From Arthonia radiata (lineage: Eukaryota > Ascomycota > Arthoniomycetes > Arthoniales > Arthoniaceae), in the NCBI GenBank assembly GCA_002989075.1, contig PSQN01000001.1, positions 1,791,153-1,855,152 on the forward strand: DNA of 64,000 nt, written 5' to 3'. Both the position numbers and the translations under genes were made by a program. A model generated the notes under the pieces. That model saw only the letters and a list, made by a program, of their open reading frames with translations. It had not been told where the DNA came from and searched no databases. Position 1 is the stretch's first letter; each line of letters starts with the position of its first letter. Below, one piece after another: positions 22,059-32,789 of this stretch.

Positions 22059-23006
22059 CTAAGCCGTCGCCGTCTGGTCATGCTCTCGCATCAACTGGGC
22101 CGAGGTGTACACGAAGTGGCAGAACCGACATTGGACGCTCGCCTCGTTGCGCACTTTTTTGCCGCGCTTGTCAGAATTGTTGCGCGCACCGAATTGTCCT
22201 TTGCAGTCCGGACACTTCCAGCAAACGTCCATATATGTAGGCCCAGCGAGGAGATCCACGACGAGCTGAGGAGCATGAGACAAAGCCTTGACCATCGTCT
22301 CATCATTGACGAACAGAGCATCGTAGTGCGCCTCGATGGTCTTGCGAAGCTCTGCGCGCATGTCTGTTGAGGTCATCAGCCTATCTGAGCCTAGGATGAA
22401 TAAAGAATAGCGACTTACCAGTGTCAGTCTCCGGGGTGCCTTCGTAGATGATTTTTGCGGCATCAATGCATGGCTTCATGATCTCGATGTTGCCGGTCTT
22501 CCGGAGCGCTTTGAAATGGTGCAGCGAATTCTGCTTCAACACAGGAAGCTGGAAGTATTCGCCTGCATTGTAGACCTTGGCGTGAAAGACCGCAGCGGCA
22601 CCGATCCTCGGTACGGAATACGGAATACCGTACAGAAATTGAACCACGGCTTCGACAACGCGTGGATCGTGGTCATCAAGAAGGCATTCGCCAGTTTGAG
22701 CTTCCTAGCCAGCTTATGTCAGTCTTCCTCATCAGTCTGATGGAGACAATGCATGTGGAGAACACTAACGCGGAAACCTGGGCTCAGGATGAGAGCGAAG
22801 TAGCCGCCTTGCGACCCAATGATGAGCTTGTGGACGTTGAAGATTTCACCGTTGCAACTGATGATGAAATCGGAGCCTTTTCCATTCTTGAGCAGACTAT
22901 TTGCTTTCGATTAGTACGAAGTCATGTCGAAAGACGAAAGGCTGTGCACGGACTCTGACAGGATGTTGAAGACTGGAAATCTGAGGGCGTTAACTGACGT
23001 CGCCAT
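22059..23006 (-). CDS. BTB/POZ protein B with C-terminal Cys-rich domain
   Basis: Four exons on the minus strand (23006-22960, 22896-22770, 22704-22419, 22363-22059) give 254 residues; introns are 63, 65 and 55 bp, all GT-AG and in phase, and the first has a CTAAT branch site. The BTB fold covers about residues 15-130 (GSDFIISCNGEIFNVHKLII, DPRVVEAVVQFLYGIPY, HAKVYNAGEYFQLPVLK). The C-terminus carries CWKCPDC and later CRFC followed by a His, a likely zinc-binding unit matching that of gene A. It looks intact. Its layout and the intron after the first BTB half match genes A and D, indicating local duplication. A role as a Cul3 adaptor or regulator is inference only. Confidence 0.82.
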
Positions 23007-23257
23007 AGTCACTTTGTTGTGTGGCTTGTTGAATCAGCGGAGCAGATTCAGGTAAAGGCAAAGAACATTATGAGAAGAGGAACAGAGAGCGAAAGAGAAG
23101 AGCGAAGGAAGAATCTTAGTGGGGCGATTTCACAAGGTCTCACCTTCGCGTGTCAATGCCAGATATAGCAAGGCGCAATCGCAAGAGAGTGATCTGAAAC
23201 GCCGGCATGTTCGAGAAGGGAATATGGCGTTGTGATTCTTGCTTGCTGATTAAAGCG

Positions 23258-24631
23258 CTACGTTATCCGCTTTGAGGCTCGTCTCTCTTTTAATTTTTCC
23301 CGCCCCTTGCGCATACCTTTACCCAAAACGCTATGGTCCTCCCTCAAAGCTGGCGGGTCAATACTAATACTAGGCTTGGGCTGCGTGCCCGGTGGAGGCC
23401 ATTCCCCGTCTTGCTTCCATCCTTGCACCAGGGCTGAGGTCATCGTCTTGAGGTTGATGGGCACATTAGGTGTGAGTCCTTGGATGATCACCTTGCTATA
23501 TATCGCGGTGTGAGCTTTTGGGTTATGCATCTGGCTGCGCGAGGGATCGCTCGGCGGTAGCAAAGGAGCTAAGAGGGGTATTTGAGTGGTGAATTGAGAT
23601 GCGAAACTTCGGCGGGGGAGATGGGTATCTGAGTAAGTTGGTGATGTCAGAGCGGTAGCTGATGAAGCTCGAGACCCCGTGCAAGCTTGTGATGAAGGCT
23701 GCGATGATGGAGTATCTGGTCGTGGTGACATTTCGGCCTGAGGAACATCAGTGTTTATCTGCAAGTTTTCAAACTCGTTTGGAAGAGATAAGCGGATTGG
23801 CTCTGCAGATTTCTGCAACTCTACCACGCTTGCTGTGGTAGGCTCGCTCCTGGTGCGTTCCTCTCGCTGTCCCGCAGTCGCCTGTTCCTGGCCACGGTCG
23901 CAATTGAACGTCGTAAACCCAGTTTCGACAGTCCTGGCACAACACCAGGCATCTCGTCGACGTGCCCAGAAGTCCAGGCCACAGTTCCAGCTCCGCTCCT
24001 CCTCCAGTCGTCTCCTTCGCCGATTTTTACGCTCGGCTTTCTTCCTCGCTGCAGTGACTTGCTCGAATGTTTGCAATCTCTCACTCTCGTCGTCAGCATC
24101 TTCCGTCTCATCTTGTGTGGAGCCTTGCCGCGTAACAAACTTAGTGGACGCAGGCGATATAGGAGATGCCGGTACGCTTCCAGACGTAGAGTTGTCGGAA
24201 GGTAAGATATGACTCAGCAGGCTCTTGCGCTTCCTGCGCATCTTGTTACTAAAGCCCTCGCTCGCGGTCGATTGTGATCCAGCGCGTTGCCTTTGCTCGT
24301 CCTCGTATTGCGCAAAAGCTTTTGCGACACCAGTTGCTTCATCTTCGTCTTCTTCGTTTTCGGAGCTGGGATCGGAGGAGGCGAAACGGTATTCTTGCCA
24401 CGACTTGACGCGAGTTGGATCTATCAATGAAGACACCACATCGTGACCGCGTGTGGTATGAGACTGCTCGGTATACTCCGGTGTTGTGGGAAACGATGGA
24501 GGCGGGGCTTCAAAATGGAAATCGTTGTGCACAAGCTCTGCGATACGCTTGCGATGGGCACGTATGCCCGCCTGGTCGAGCTTGTTGCAATTGAGTGTGG
24601 ACGGCGGAGGTGCTGGGGTGGGCACGGGCAT
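23258..24631 (-). CDS. Gag1-like clamp domain (DUF4050) protein
   Basis: An intronless 457-residue frame with ATG at 24631. It is mostly low-complexity (acidic SSDPSSENEEDEDEA near residue 90, Ser/Pro-rich middle) with two ordered islands: a basic, Trp-containing block around residues 200-235 (RRRRRLEEERSWNCGLDFWA) and a block around 385-420 (IYSKVIIQGLTPNVPINLK, GWKQDGEWPP). The second resembles the fungal DUF4050/Gag1-like clamp family as I remember it. No signal peptide or membrane segment is seen. The tail is strongly basic. The molecular role is poorly known. The name Gag1 here is a fungal gene name, not a retroviral gag. Confidence 0.6.
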   Translation of the reverse strand: MPVPTPAPPPSTLNCNKLDQAGIRAHRKRIAELVHNDFHFEAPPPSFPTTPEYTEQSHTTRGHDVVSSLIDPTRVKSWQEYRFASSDPSSENEEDEDEATGVAKAFAQYEDEQRQRAGSQSTASEGFSNKMRRKRKSLLSHILPSDNSTSGSVPASPISPASTKFVTRQGSTQDETEDADDESERLQTFEQVTAARKKAERKNRRRRRLEEERSWNCGLDFWARRRDAWCCARTVETGFTTFNCDRGQEQATAGQREERTRSEPTTASVVELQKSAEPIRLSLPNEFENLQINTDVPQAEMSPRPDTPSSQPSSQACTGSRASSATALTSPTYSDTHLPRRSFASQFTTQIPLLAPLLPPSDPSRSQMHNPKAHTAIYSKVIIQGLTPNVPINLKTMTSALVQGWKQDGEWPPPGTQPKPSISIDPPALREDHSVLGKGMRKGREKLKERRASKRIT

Positions 24632-25203
24632 ATTTCGCTTTCAGGTGTTGCGCTATCTGAAGTTGAAAAAAGGGAGATGGAGCTGTTTCATGCCTTTGCG
24701 ACGTGTCGCGGAGAAATTTGTGGAGTATATACGGAGGGATGTCGTACGACCATGGCCTGATAAGGGTAGTAGGTAAGTGGTGGGGTTGAGATGCAGCGGA
24801 CGATACTTCAAAAGCTACAATGTAAAAGACTGGTTCAGGAAAACTTTCTTCAGGGTGGACAATTGCCGTCAATGACTACTACAGGAGCTGCGAAGGACGA
24901 GAGAGAGCAGAGAGCCGCAGTGCCGAGCAGAGGAAAGATGGTCGAGCTCGCGTCATGGCCGAGCGATAGACTTTAGATCGTGGTCTTGGCGTCTGGGGAA
25001 AGACGCGAAGCTAGTCCCCTTCTGATACTAGCTCGGGAAAGCTTGGCATGTGGACGACTCGTACTCCTACTCAATGGATCATTGATCATCTGCAAACTTG
25101 AGGTCCAATGAGGTTATTACTTCACTGCACTATTGCTTACCCCGTGTGTCAAGGGGATTCATGTTCAAACCTCTGTTGATCGATAAGTCATGTATGTGTA
25201 CCG
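24632..25203. other. Intergenic, nothing recognised
   Basis: Upstream of the Gag1-like gene and downstream of the phosphate transporter. Short frames on both strands lack domains. Confidence 0.5.
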
Positions 25204-27829
25204 CTAATTTAGCCCGACAACCCTCATCAGCCCGTACCCAACAGTAACCACAACCGCAAAGGTCAGTATGCTCGCCGGGATGCCCCTCGATATGAAGTGT
25301 TTCACCTGCAGATACCGTTGCCCGGTCTGCTGATCTTCCATCATTATCGCTGTCATATTAGGAAAGCCACTGGTTGGTAAGGCCATTGCGGCGCTGCACA
25401 TCAGGACACCAACCATGACCAGCAGATTAGGTCTGGGCTGGTCCAGTCCAGCGCCAACCTCGCGCACCAGTGGCAGAAATATCAGCGCTGCGACAGTGTG
25501 GCTGATAAAAGTAGAAATGACTAAAATCAGCAGTGCAAATGTGATCAGCACGTCGTATAGACTGAAGCCTTGTATTCGCTCCGTAATGCTTTGAGCAATG
25601 GTTTGAAGTAGCCCTGACGAACTGACTGCCTTTCCGAGCGCCAGTCCGCCAGCAGCGAGGATTATAATCGTCCACAGAAAATTGTTGAAGTCTTCTTTCG
25701 TCAAGATGCCGGTCCCGAAGAAAAGTACCAACGGTATGACCGCAACAACACCCATATCACCGAAAATGAACTCCAGTTGGTGTGAGACGCACCACAGCCC
25801 AATGGTGAGAAACGTGACGGCAACAATGAACCACTGCGTTCCGGTGAACTTCTCGCGCACAGGTCGAATAGGTTTGATCGTCGTGCCGCGCCCAGGCTGG
25901 AACGTAATAAGGAGCAGAACCCAGATGAGGAGGATAGAGATGATGCAGACTGGAAGCGAGATGAAGAACCAAACGCCCCAGGAGGGCTCCGGCTCCATAT
26001 TCTGCAACGCTATCAGATTTTGGGGCGACGCAATCGGTGAGGCCGCGCCGCCGATGTTGGCCGAGAGCGCAATGCCCAGCAGTAGCGCCTTGATCATATC
26101 TGAGTCGTTCGGTAGATTTCTTAAGATTGGCTGAATTATCATCAATCCCAATATTCTATGCAAAGTCGCTAGTAACTCACTTGTATGATAGAGAAACATA
26201 GCACCGGGGACGCAACGTTGCTGATCCACATGCTGGCAAACATGGACACAAACATGTTCGTCAAAAGTACATTGCGCGGTCTGGTGCCTGCTTTGCTGAG
26301 CACGAAGGTTGCGAGCACCTTAGCAATGTTGTATTTAGACAGTGCCGCAGCAATGGTGAAACCACCAAGGAGTAACATGATCACAGGCGTCCACATCGCG
26401 CTGAATATGTAGCTTGCGGCAGGTTTCGAATCCAGACGTAGGTGTGGAGGCGAGTCCGTCCTCACGATCCGTAACACCACCACCAGAAATGGTACCAGTA
26501 GCGACGTCACGAACAATGGAATTGCCTGCTCCAAATCAGTATGTGTCAAGTTTTAGCGAAACCTATACTTACTTCCGTAGCCCACAACATGCTGACAAAC
26601 ACAACCAAGGCAAGACAGTTCTGCTGCTCGGGTAGCTTAAGTATCGGAATGGTTAATAACAGAGCAAAGACTACAAGAGCCGCAACAAGATAGTAGACCG
26701 GAGCTTGGAAGAAGAAAGCTGGACAGCGGAAGCGGCCAGCTGGTGTCGTAACTTCTTTCGTGTCTGGAGAGTGGTTATCATGATTGCGTTCGCTACGCTT
26801 CCCGAGTATCGTTTGGCTCGTGCCCAAGTGTGCGGCTTGAGCTTTGCGCTCGATGCCGATCATCTCCCGCCAAACAGTGTTCCTTTCCCATACGACGTGT
26901 TCACGTAGATCGAGTCCTAGCTCTCGCCTGGCTTTCTCGGCGTTGCCCTCAGTATAGATGTCCGCATACGTCTGCTCAACCGTCGAGATCTTTTCACTGA
27001 CCCCTTCTCTCCTATTCGACTGAAACGTTGGCGACTGCTCGACTTTTTCGCTCATGTATTGCGGTTTTAGCTTTCTGTCCAGCGTCTTGTCGTACTTTTT
27101 CAACACTTTGTTGAAGCCGGTCTTATTAAGTTCCAGAAACGATCTGAGTTCACAAAGCTGCACATACAAGCTGGTCATGCGCTTTTTCGTCGTTGCGGCC
27201 AGGTGCGCAGAGTCTGTCATCATAGCGTCACTCTCAGACTCTCTTCCACCTATACTCCTGCGACGGGCGTGTCCAGATATCGAGTCACGCCCTCCAGAAC
27301 CAGCTGTAATGCTCCGCCGGAGTTGTTGGCTTTCACTAGCTTCTTCGTCGCTGTCTTCCTCCTCGGAGTCGATTCGCTCCATCCTCTGCTGCGATCCACT
27401 TGTTCTTCTCCGATTTGGAAAGCCCCACTGCCTGAAGATGCTGTCTTTTCTAAATTTGACGGCAGAGGTGCTCTTTCTACGAGAAGTTGGCGATGACGAA
27501 GGGCCATCCATGACATCCGCTCCGGCCGTCAAGGCATCCTCATCTTGCAACAGATCATCAACGTCTCTGAAGATGTCTGCCTCTTTCGTCGCATAGAAAC
27601 CTTCAATCTTGCGCAGCTCTTGATCGAGTGCCTGGGCGAATACCTGGTCGGGATCGCCGGCTGTTCCATCGAGGAGATGCGTCGATTCCGCATCAGCCGC
27701 TAAGGCATTCGCGCGTCGGTCCACCTCCTTCTCGAGGACGTAGATCAGCTTCTTGAGGTTGCTGTATGCGATATAGTGGTTGCTCCAGTCAGCTACAGCA
27801 TTGAACTGCAAGCTGTGAGAGAACTTCAT
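25204..27829 (-). CDS. SPX-domain low-affinity phosphate transporter (Pho87/Pho90/Pho91 family)
   Basis: Three exons (27829-26573, 26525-26181, 26130-25204) with 47- and 50-bp phase-0 introns give 842 residues, near the length of yeast Pho91. The SPX domain begins at the initiator (MKFSHSLQFNAVADWSNHYI, YSNLKKLIYVLEKE) and senses inositol pyrophosphates. The frame is open further upstream but has no ATG. After an acidic linker come about 12 membrane segments of the DASS/SLC13 fold, with both ion-binding signatures (SANIGGAASPIASPQN and ALPTSGFPNM). The protein moves phosphate with a coupled cation at the plasma membrane or, for Pho91, out of the vacuole; which one applies here cannot be read from sequence. 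The gene is divergent from VAM6/VPS39 and has CACGTG upstream. Confidence 0.92.
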
Positions 27830-28283
27830 GTCGTCTGCTTCGGCGCCAACGAAGGCCTTGTCAAGCTTCTGCTTGTGCTTTTCCTCCCTCTCTTGATCTC
27901 TCAGCTCATCGTATACGTCGAGGATATTAGGAAGCGGCCGTGCGGAAGAGGAGACAGCCGGCCGAAGAGGCTTAAGCTCGAAGGCGCCGTTCGCCACTTC
28001 GTTAGTGGCATCCAGAGTTGCAAAGTTGAAGAGGAGGAACGCTGCGAGGCTCGGATAATGCCAGCCTATAAATCCATCATGTGCTCGGACTGAACAGCCT
28101 TTTGGCTGTCACGTGCGGACAACACTTCATGTTTTAAGGGTTATACCCTAATCAGACAGCGTTTTCAGCTTGAATTGGAAGATATATGACGGCGCTTTGA
28201 TATCAGAAGCTGTTGGAAAGCGTTCAGACTGACGGTCTCATGCGCATCCGTGCGGATGGTTGCTAGGATGACAAGCAGTCAGT
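27830..28283. promoter_or_regulatory. Divergent promoter between phosphate transporter and VAM6/VPS39
   Basis: This 454-bp gap must drive both genes. A CACGTG box lies at 28110-28115 in the context GTCACGTGCGG. Yeast Pho4 and Neurospora NUC-1 bind CACGTG to induce phosphate genes, so a role in phosphate control is plausible but inferred. CACGTG occurs several more times in the window, so one copy alone is weak evidence. Confidence 0.5.
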
Positions 28284-31200
28284 ATGTATAAGGGACTGAT
28301 CGAGGCGTTCCGCCCGCAGCCTCTCGTTGAATTAAGAAAGCAGGACAAGTCAAAGATCGAGACGACTCTTGCGTATGGTGAGATTGCGAGTTGGGCGGCC
28401 AACAACATCACATCGTTGACAAAGCTCGCCAGGTGACCGCTTGCTCGTGGGACTTGGCAATGGTAACCTCAGAGTCTACAGAGTCAATGAGGATATCCAA
28501 CAGCAACCAGTAGGTCCTGACGGAGAAATAGAACACGGCCCAAATAAGAGCGAGAAGCTCGTGGAGCTTCGTCGTGAAGTGGAGAAGTTTACCAAAAGGC
28601 CGGCTCAACAGCTAGCGGTCATCAAGGAAGCTAACGTCCTCGTCTCCTTATCTGAAGGATATGTGTCCTTCCATGACTTGCAGACGTTTGACTTGACGGA
28701 ACGACTGGAGATTACGAAGGGTGCAAGCGCTTTTGCCACCATCTCCAGTGTCGTCAAAGATGACACTACCGACATGATGACTATCCAGTCTCATTTGGCA
28801 GTGGCAGTCAAGCGGAAGGTCTTGCTCTGGTCATGGCAAGAAATGGAATTGACAGGTGCGCCCGTCGAGTTAAGTCTTCAAGCTCCTGTGAAGACCTTAG
28901 CATGGATGACTCGGACCAAAATTGTTGCAGGCATGGATCCCGGCTTCATGTTGATTGATATCGAAAGTCAGGAATCAAAGGACATCAATAGGCCGGCGGC
29001 TGTTGGAGAAGTGTCCGGTGACCAGGGCACTCGCTTTGGTGCGGTCAACTCGTCTGGTATGGGCTACATGGGTATGGCCAATTGGGTGCCGAAACCAATG
29101 ATGTCGACGCTAGCGAACAACCAAATGCTGCTTGCTAAAGATGTAAACACTCTTTTCATCGATCAGGATGGATCTCCTTTGGAGAAGCGTCAGGTGCCAT
29201 GGGCCGCAGCGCCAGAAGCGATTGGGTATTCTTACCCGTACATCCTGTGTCTTCAGCCCAGGAACAATGGCACACTGGAGGTCAGGAACCCTGACACCAT
29301 GTCACTTCTCCAATACATCAATCTGCCTGGAGTAAACAACCTTCACGTTCCTCAACCCAACATCAGCCTCGCACATGCGGGTAAAGGCTTCTTGGTCTCC
29401 AACGAGCGTTGCATTTGGAGAATGAATGGCATCGGATACGATCCGCAAATCAAAGACCTAACAGAAAAGGGTTACTTTGACGAAGCTGTCAGTCTTCTCG
29501 AACTTCTCGAAGATACCCTCATAGACAACAAGGCTGGCCGCATCAGAAGTGTCAAAGTACAAAAAGCCCAGCATTTATTTCATCAGCAAAAGTATGCTGC
29601 GGCTATGGAGCTTTTCACGGAAGCATCTGCGGTCCCACAGAATGTCATATCGCTATTTCCAAGATCAATCGCAGGTGATCTATCACCCATTACGGACGAC
29701 GACGCGATTACGCCACGGAAAAAAAAGCCTCAATCAACCGCCAACACCCCTGCGAAAAGTCATGCAAGGCAACAAAGCACGCCGCAGGCAAATAAGAAGG
29801 CAGCTGATGCAGACGCTGCTTCAGTCCGGTCGAATGCTAAAACAAGCTCCGACTCTGAGGATGTGAGCCATTCAAGCCCATTGGGTAAGTTCTTCTGCAA
29901 CTTCGAGCCAAGCATACAACTGACGTATCGCCTAGAGGGTAAGGACCTGCAGGTCGCTGTCACCAAACTACTCGACTTCTTACCACAAATACGCGTCGAG
30001 ATTCAGAAGCATTTGAATTTTGATGGCACACTCAAAGATGCCGACAGTCTATCTCGGGTCTCTTCAACTGAGCAGGCTCCTCCTTTCGCACACATCGTCC
30101 CTGCACCTCAGGCGCAGGACATGGACTGGCAACAGGCTCTTCTTGATACGGCGACGGTTGTCGATACAACGCTTTTCAGAGCCTACATGTTCGTTCAGCC
30201 ACGATTAGCGACCTCTTTATTTCGACTGGCCAATTTCTGCGACCCTCAAGTAGTCGAAGACAAGCTATATGAGAGCAAACGATATCAAGACTTGATCAAC
30301 TTCTTGCACGGTAAGAAGCGCCACAGCCAAGCGCTTGAGCTACTACAGAAGCTTGGGAAAGAAGACGCCGAAGACGCCGGGCCAGCGCTGAAAGGTCCAC
30401 GGAGGACTGTCGACTACCTACGTGACTTGCCGTTCGAGCTTATCGACATTATACTGCAGTTTGCGAAATGGCCTCTTGAAATTGACGAGGATCTCGGTGT
30501 GCAGATCTTCATCTCGGATACTATCAACGCTGAAAATTTACCCCGCAAAGAGGTGTTTAATTTCCTAAGGACATTCAATCGCCGCCTGCCCGTGCGGTAT
30601 CTTGAGCACATCGTTGATGAATGGGGCGACGAGGACTCCGACCTGCACCAGAACCTGATCGATCTTTACCTCGATGAATTCAAGTCAAGGAAACGCGAAG
30701 ACGCTCAACTTCCGCACTCCGATCTGCAGCACCGGCTAGAGGCTTTCCTCCACCTCAGCACGCACTATGACGCTCGCCGCATTTTCAAGCTCCTTCCAGA
30801 AGACGATCCAACCTTCTACGAATGCCGCGCCATCCTACACGGCAAGCTACATCAACATCAGAAAGCTCTACATCTTTATGTCTTTGCATTGCATGCACCT
30901 GACAAGGCAGAGGCATACTGCAACAGCGTATACGCTTCTCAACATCCATCCGGGACCGAGAAGATCACAGATCCCGATTCCACCAAGTCCATCTACACAA
31001 CACTCCTGTCACTGTATCTGGATCCACCTAAGCCAAACAAGCGCAACCTAGACAGTGCCCTGGACCTCCTCTCCCGCCATGGCTCGCGTCTTCCCGCTCT
31101 CACCACGCTGGATTTTCTACCACCTGATCTCTCTATTAAAAAGCTCGAAGCCTACTTCCGAGGCCGCATGCGCGCTGCGAACACGCTGAGCCGTGAGGAA

Positions 31201-31485
31201 GCATTGCTGCGCTCCATCTCGGGCGTTGCGAAGTCGGGCATTGACATCGATCTGCACGTCGGCGAGGAGGGTTACGACGAGAAGGGCCGACGGATCAAAG
31301 GTGATGACCTGCGGAGAGGGCAAAGTCGAAGACTTGAACTGACCGACGAGCGGATGTGCTCGGCATGTCACAAGCGTTTTGGACGAGCAGCGGTAAGGGT
31401 GTGGCCAAATGGGGAAGTGAGGCATTATGGATGTGGAGAGGGAAGAAGGATCGGAGAGGGGCGATTCGCCGGCGCCAGAGCCTGA
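28284..31485 (+). CDS. VAM6: Vam6/Vps39 HOPS subunit
   Basis: Three exons (28284-28377, 28433-29884, 29936-31485) give about 1031 residues, typical for the family. Intron one (55 bp) rebuilds TLAYGDRLLVGLGNGNLRVY at the start of the N-terminal CNH propeller (about residues 20-300). The middle has the Vps39 domain 1 and clathrin-type helical repeats. The C-terminus has Vps39 domain 2 with a zinc-finger-like tail (MCSACHKRFGRAAVRVWPNG, then HYGCGEG). The protein is the Rab7/Ypt7-facing HOPS tether for vacuole fusion. The 51-bp second intron (GTAAGT...CTAG) is a multiple of three and has no stop, so the unspliced frame also reads through. The residues it would add fit the family poorly, while splicing gives PLEGKDLQVAV, so I call it an intron. 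Confidence 0.92.
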
Positions 31486-31667
31486 ATCTCCCTTGCTACC
31501 GCTACCATTCGTCTAGCTAGTCACGCTATCATGCTCAGGGTTGGGGCAATCCGAAGCATAGCAATGCATATTTGACGCTTTGCAAGCCTTCTGGACTAGA
31601 CGCACCCAACGTGTCTCCGCTTTCTCTATAAAGCTTGCCATTCTGCTGCCGATGAATTCCAATCAGT

Positions 31668-32332
31668 TCACCAGCCGAGCCCGCGAGGCTTCGACTTGCG
31701 CAGCAACAGCTCCGCTACCAGATCTGGCACGTCTTGCTGCAGCTGACTGATAGAAGCTTTGTCAGGCAAAAGCCACTGCATGTTGCGGTCGACGATGTCA
31801 GCTACGGCGTTGCGCAAGTCTTTATCGTTCTCTGCACAATGCTGGTAGATGTCTTTTGCGGCGCTGAGGCAGCTGCGAATGCCTGAAAGAGTCGTCAGCA
31901 ATTGGCACGATCTCGTTCACGATTTTAATCGGTTCGGATGTCTGGTTCATAAGCGCACTCACCATCCTGGTCGCGGCTCGCTACGTGCATGAAGTCCGCG
32001 ATCACATCCTGTTTGAGCAGAGGAAGCTGGAAGAAGTCTGCTGCAAAGTACACTTCGGCGTGAAAGCCGGCTTCATCCCGACTGTGTGGAACGTGATATT
32101 CCACGCCGTACATGTATCTCAGCACGGCTTCCACCACGCGTGGCTCATGTTCGCAGATGTCCAAGTCGATGACTTTTGATGGAGACTCCAGCCAGGTGCC
32201 ATGGTTCAAGAAATCGAAGAAACCGCCTTGGCAGCCGATGATTAATTTATGGACGTGGAACGTCTCGCCATTGCACTTGATGGTGAAGTCTGCAGTCTTG
32301 TCGTCGTTGAAGAGCTTGCCGAGTGCTGCCAT
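31668..32332 (-). CDS. BTB/POZ protein C
   Basis: Two exons, 32332-31963 and 31882-31668, with an 80-bp phase-1 intron, encode 194 residues. The BTB fold covers residues 10-115: ADFTIKCNGETFHVHKLIIG, GGFFDFLNH, EPRVVEAVLRYMYGVEYHVP, AEVYFAADFFQLPLLKQ. The C-terminus ends with helices and the motif ISQLQQDVPDLVAELLL, shared with gene D but lacking the Cys-rich tail of A and B. Unlike A, B and D there is no intron after the first BTB half, so that intron was probably lost here. The ATG at 32332 sits directly before the fold. It is convergent with VAM6, with 182 bp between the stops. Confidence 0.82.
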
Positions 32333-32789
32333 GTGGTGGTGTCAGTCTGCTTATTCCATGAACTCTCTATAAAGTATCAGAGCTCACCTTCATTGACACC
32401 GAAGTGCAGGGTTGGCCGTGGAAGCGTCATTGTAGCACGTCGTCAGGAAGTTGTGCGATGATATTGAAGGTAGGTCAGAATATCGATAGTTTGCGTGTGC
32501 GTGAGAACTTGGCACTCACAGGCCAACGCGAGGTGGGGGTACTTCGGGCGAGAAGTGATCCAACTCTCGTCTCGGTGATGGTAGGAAAGACAGAAGTGGG
32601 AATGGCGAGCGACAAGTGAGCCGAAATTCCCTGGCAAGCTCGAGCCGAATAGGGCAAACGGAGCTATCATCGGCTCCCGCAAATTGCTTGCAGTATGATG
32701 TACCGTACCAATACAGCACGATCTTGCAGTCTAGTTGATATTGCGAGGCTGCTCGAAGGTAGCTACCTACGTAGATTCACTTGCATCCG
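32333..32789. other. Intergenic between BTB genes C and D
   Basis: Several overlapping short frames without domains. A GTGAGC donor near 32390 upstream of gene C may mark an intron in its 5' leader, since linking it to an upstream ATG puts a stop in frame. Confidence 0.4.

Noticed and set aside
27054-27596. 180-codon plus frame opposite the phosphate transporter
   Set aside because: Antisense to the acidic Ser-rich linker of the transporter; no domain.
27830-27997. 56-codon N-terminal extension of the phosphate transporter
   Set aside because: The frame is open, but it begins with GTG and not ATG, and the SPX family normally starts at the MKFSHS methionine (27829).
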